From NCBI RefSeq assembly GCF_963678635.1, contig NC_087070.1, positions 3,539,157 to 3,603,156 on the forward strand: 64,000 nucleotides of DNA, in the 5' to 3' direction. Positions 62,999-64,000 of the stretch are shown piece by piece. This DNA comes from Symsagittifera roscoffensis (lineage: Eukaryota; Xenacoelomorpha; Acoela; Convolutidae). The notes below the pieces were generated by a model that was given only the letters and a program-made list of their open reading frames with translations, was not told the DNA's origin and ran no database searches. How positions within the stretch are numbered: the first letter of the stretch is position 1; every line of letters starts with the position of its first letter. Both the position numbers and the translations under genes were made by a program.

Positions 62999-63168
62999 TT
63001 GGATGGCCTTTTTGGAAGCCCCCTTGCGTTCTTTCAACTGAACAATTGCCTGTTTGATCATCTCTTTGTAAGTCGGGTGGGGTCTGCCTTGGCCTTCTGC
63101 TGCTTTTTGTCCTCGAGTGCCGCCGATGTCGCCCCTTTCTTATGACTCTTTTTAACTGCAGACGGCAT
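62999..63168 (-). pseudogene. Linker histone H1, exon 1, with an apparent frameshift
   Basis: ATG at 63168, donor GTATGTAAAC after 62999. The first 28 codons read MPSAVKKSHKKGATSAALED then KKQQKAKA, a normal lysine-rich H1 N-terminus. The H1 globular start PTYKEMIKQAIVQLKERKG then ASKKAIQ is present, but in another frame. The change lies at about 63075-63090, in GGCAGACCCCACCC. In the ATG frame a TGA follows after LTKR. The result is either a pseudogene, a base error in the C run, or an undetected splice. I mark it as a broken exon, although everything else in the gene is intact. Confidence 0.75.
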
Positions 63169-63200
63169 TTTTAAGCGCGAAGGTTTTTTTCAGTTCACGA

Positions 63201-63559
63201 GGTGAATTCCAATAGGTTGCAATTTTCATAGGTTCCGAAATTTATCTTCTTGAATTCTGATTGGTTGAAATTTGAGCCAACGATTTTATAGTTTGATTGT
63301 TTACTGTTCAACCAGCATAAATTCAAGCTGCAGAATAGTGACCGCCGCAGCCGCGCCAACGTGTTGCGAGCTTGCCACCAAAGGGTAGGACTCTATACGA
63401 AGGTTAGAGCCGGTTGTCGCCGCTAAGAGGCGACCTTAAACCGAGACTCGGCTAATTTAGTCTTTTGACCAATTGAAAAGATTTGGAACTTATGCGACTG
63501 CTTTTTTATTTTGGAACCTATGGGATTAATTTTTTTTTTGGAACCTATGAATTCGCACC
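63201..63559. mobile_element. hAT-N2-like TIR element, copy 2, with perfect 8-bp target duplication
   Basis: Starts GGTGAATTCCAATAG, ends ATGAATTCGCACC, and is flanked by GTTCACGA at 63193-63200 and 63560-63567. It shares the whole interior with 49559-49972. An 8-bp duplication suggests a hAT-type origin. It begins 33 bp upstream of the H1 ATG, so it lies in the H1 5' UTR or promoter. Confidence 0.82.
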
Positions 63560-63567
63560 GTTCACGA

Positions 63568-64000
63568 TATTTCAACAGCAAACAGTTATCTTTCAATATC
63601 GTATGAATTCGAAATTGAGACTTCGAAAAATTGGTCAAGTATTTATACAGCGAAGCTCAACCGGAACGAAAACTCAAAAGTTTGCCGACTTTAAAGGATT
63701 ATTTGGCCCAAGTTATGCGGAGAAACCTGCTTTAAATACGAATTAAACCCCAATATTGAAATCAATCAAAAAATATTTTTTAGTTTTGGCATACCTGGTG
63801 AGCGTATAACTCGACTGAAAGAAAAAAAAATGCCCGAAAGCTAAGAAACTTTGAAAATTTTTGCTTTAAATATAAGAATGTTCCGTTAATTTGTGGATAA
63901 GGGTTGTTCTTTTGGCCTCGAACTTTAACTTCTGGATTTTATCTTAAAAAAATTGCTGATAAGCTTAAGCGTTAACATTATGTACTATAGAAATGAATGA
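63568..64000. other. Right edge, upstream of H1
   Basis: AT-rich. The original H1 promoter region, now displaced 359 bp by the MITE. No clear TATA box or gene. Confidence 0.4.

Overview
The window looks like AT-rich nuclear DNA of a metazoan that is full of transposable elements. The evidence is spliceosomal exons with GT-AG borders, a linker-histone H1 gene with an intron, fibronectin-III-like (FN3-like) extracellular domains, Ty3/gypsy and LINE retroelements, and many short non-autonomous elements. The species cannot be fixed from the sequence. An invertebrate or basal chordate with a TE-inflated genome (for example a large larvacean) is a guess only.

Two host genes can be reconstructed, both on the minus strand. 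The larger runs from about 52993 down to at least 6500, over 46 kb of DNA for about 1.6 kb of coding sequence. Exon 1 gives a signal peptide. Exons 2-8 give five FN3-like domains, most ending in a Cys-Thr motif at a phase-1 exon border. The gene then enters a run of six tiny exons of 12-24 nt, each in a homologous ~330-bp repeat unit. They are joined in phase 1 and encode only a Thr/Pro/Ala-rich mucin-like linker. Reading phase is kept across every junction that I joined by hand. This microexon array is the most unusual thing in the window. A further 6-nt exon probably lies between exons 3 and 4. The 3' end of the gene is not resolved. The second host gene is a two-exon linker histone H1 at 62356-63168, with an apparent frameshift in exon 1.

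Layout: 1-4500 holds a decayed Ty3/gypsy element (minus strand, gag to integrase, running off the left edge). 4930-6350 is a degenerate tandem repeat with a hAT-type MITE inside. 6500-8573 is the microexon array. 9025-9534 is an 85-bp minisatellite. 9900-18101 holds exons 8 and 7 among MITE and Fam-1 repeats. 18542-31400 is a compound block inside one 14.4-kb intron, made of palindrome-rich TIR elements and two copies of a second gypsy element. 31464-32159 is a broken, GC-rich plus-strand reading frame. 32532-41000 holds exons 6, 5 and 4, a 52-bp tandem repeat split by two TIR elements, and unexplained AT-rich DNA. 41426-45500 is an intact two-ORF LINE inserted in a Fam-1 copy. 45689-52200 holds foldback elements and exons 3 and 2. 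52918-52993 is exon 1. 53.2-62.3 kb is repeats with no recognisable gene. 62.3-63.2 kb is histone H1 with a MITE just upstream of its start codon.

Nothing suggests that the two host genes work together. Most of the sequence is mobile DNA that has built up in the introns of the FN3 gene. Several insertions can be ordered in time: the LINE into Fam-1, hAT MITEs into older repeats, and two TIR elements into the 52-bp array.
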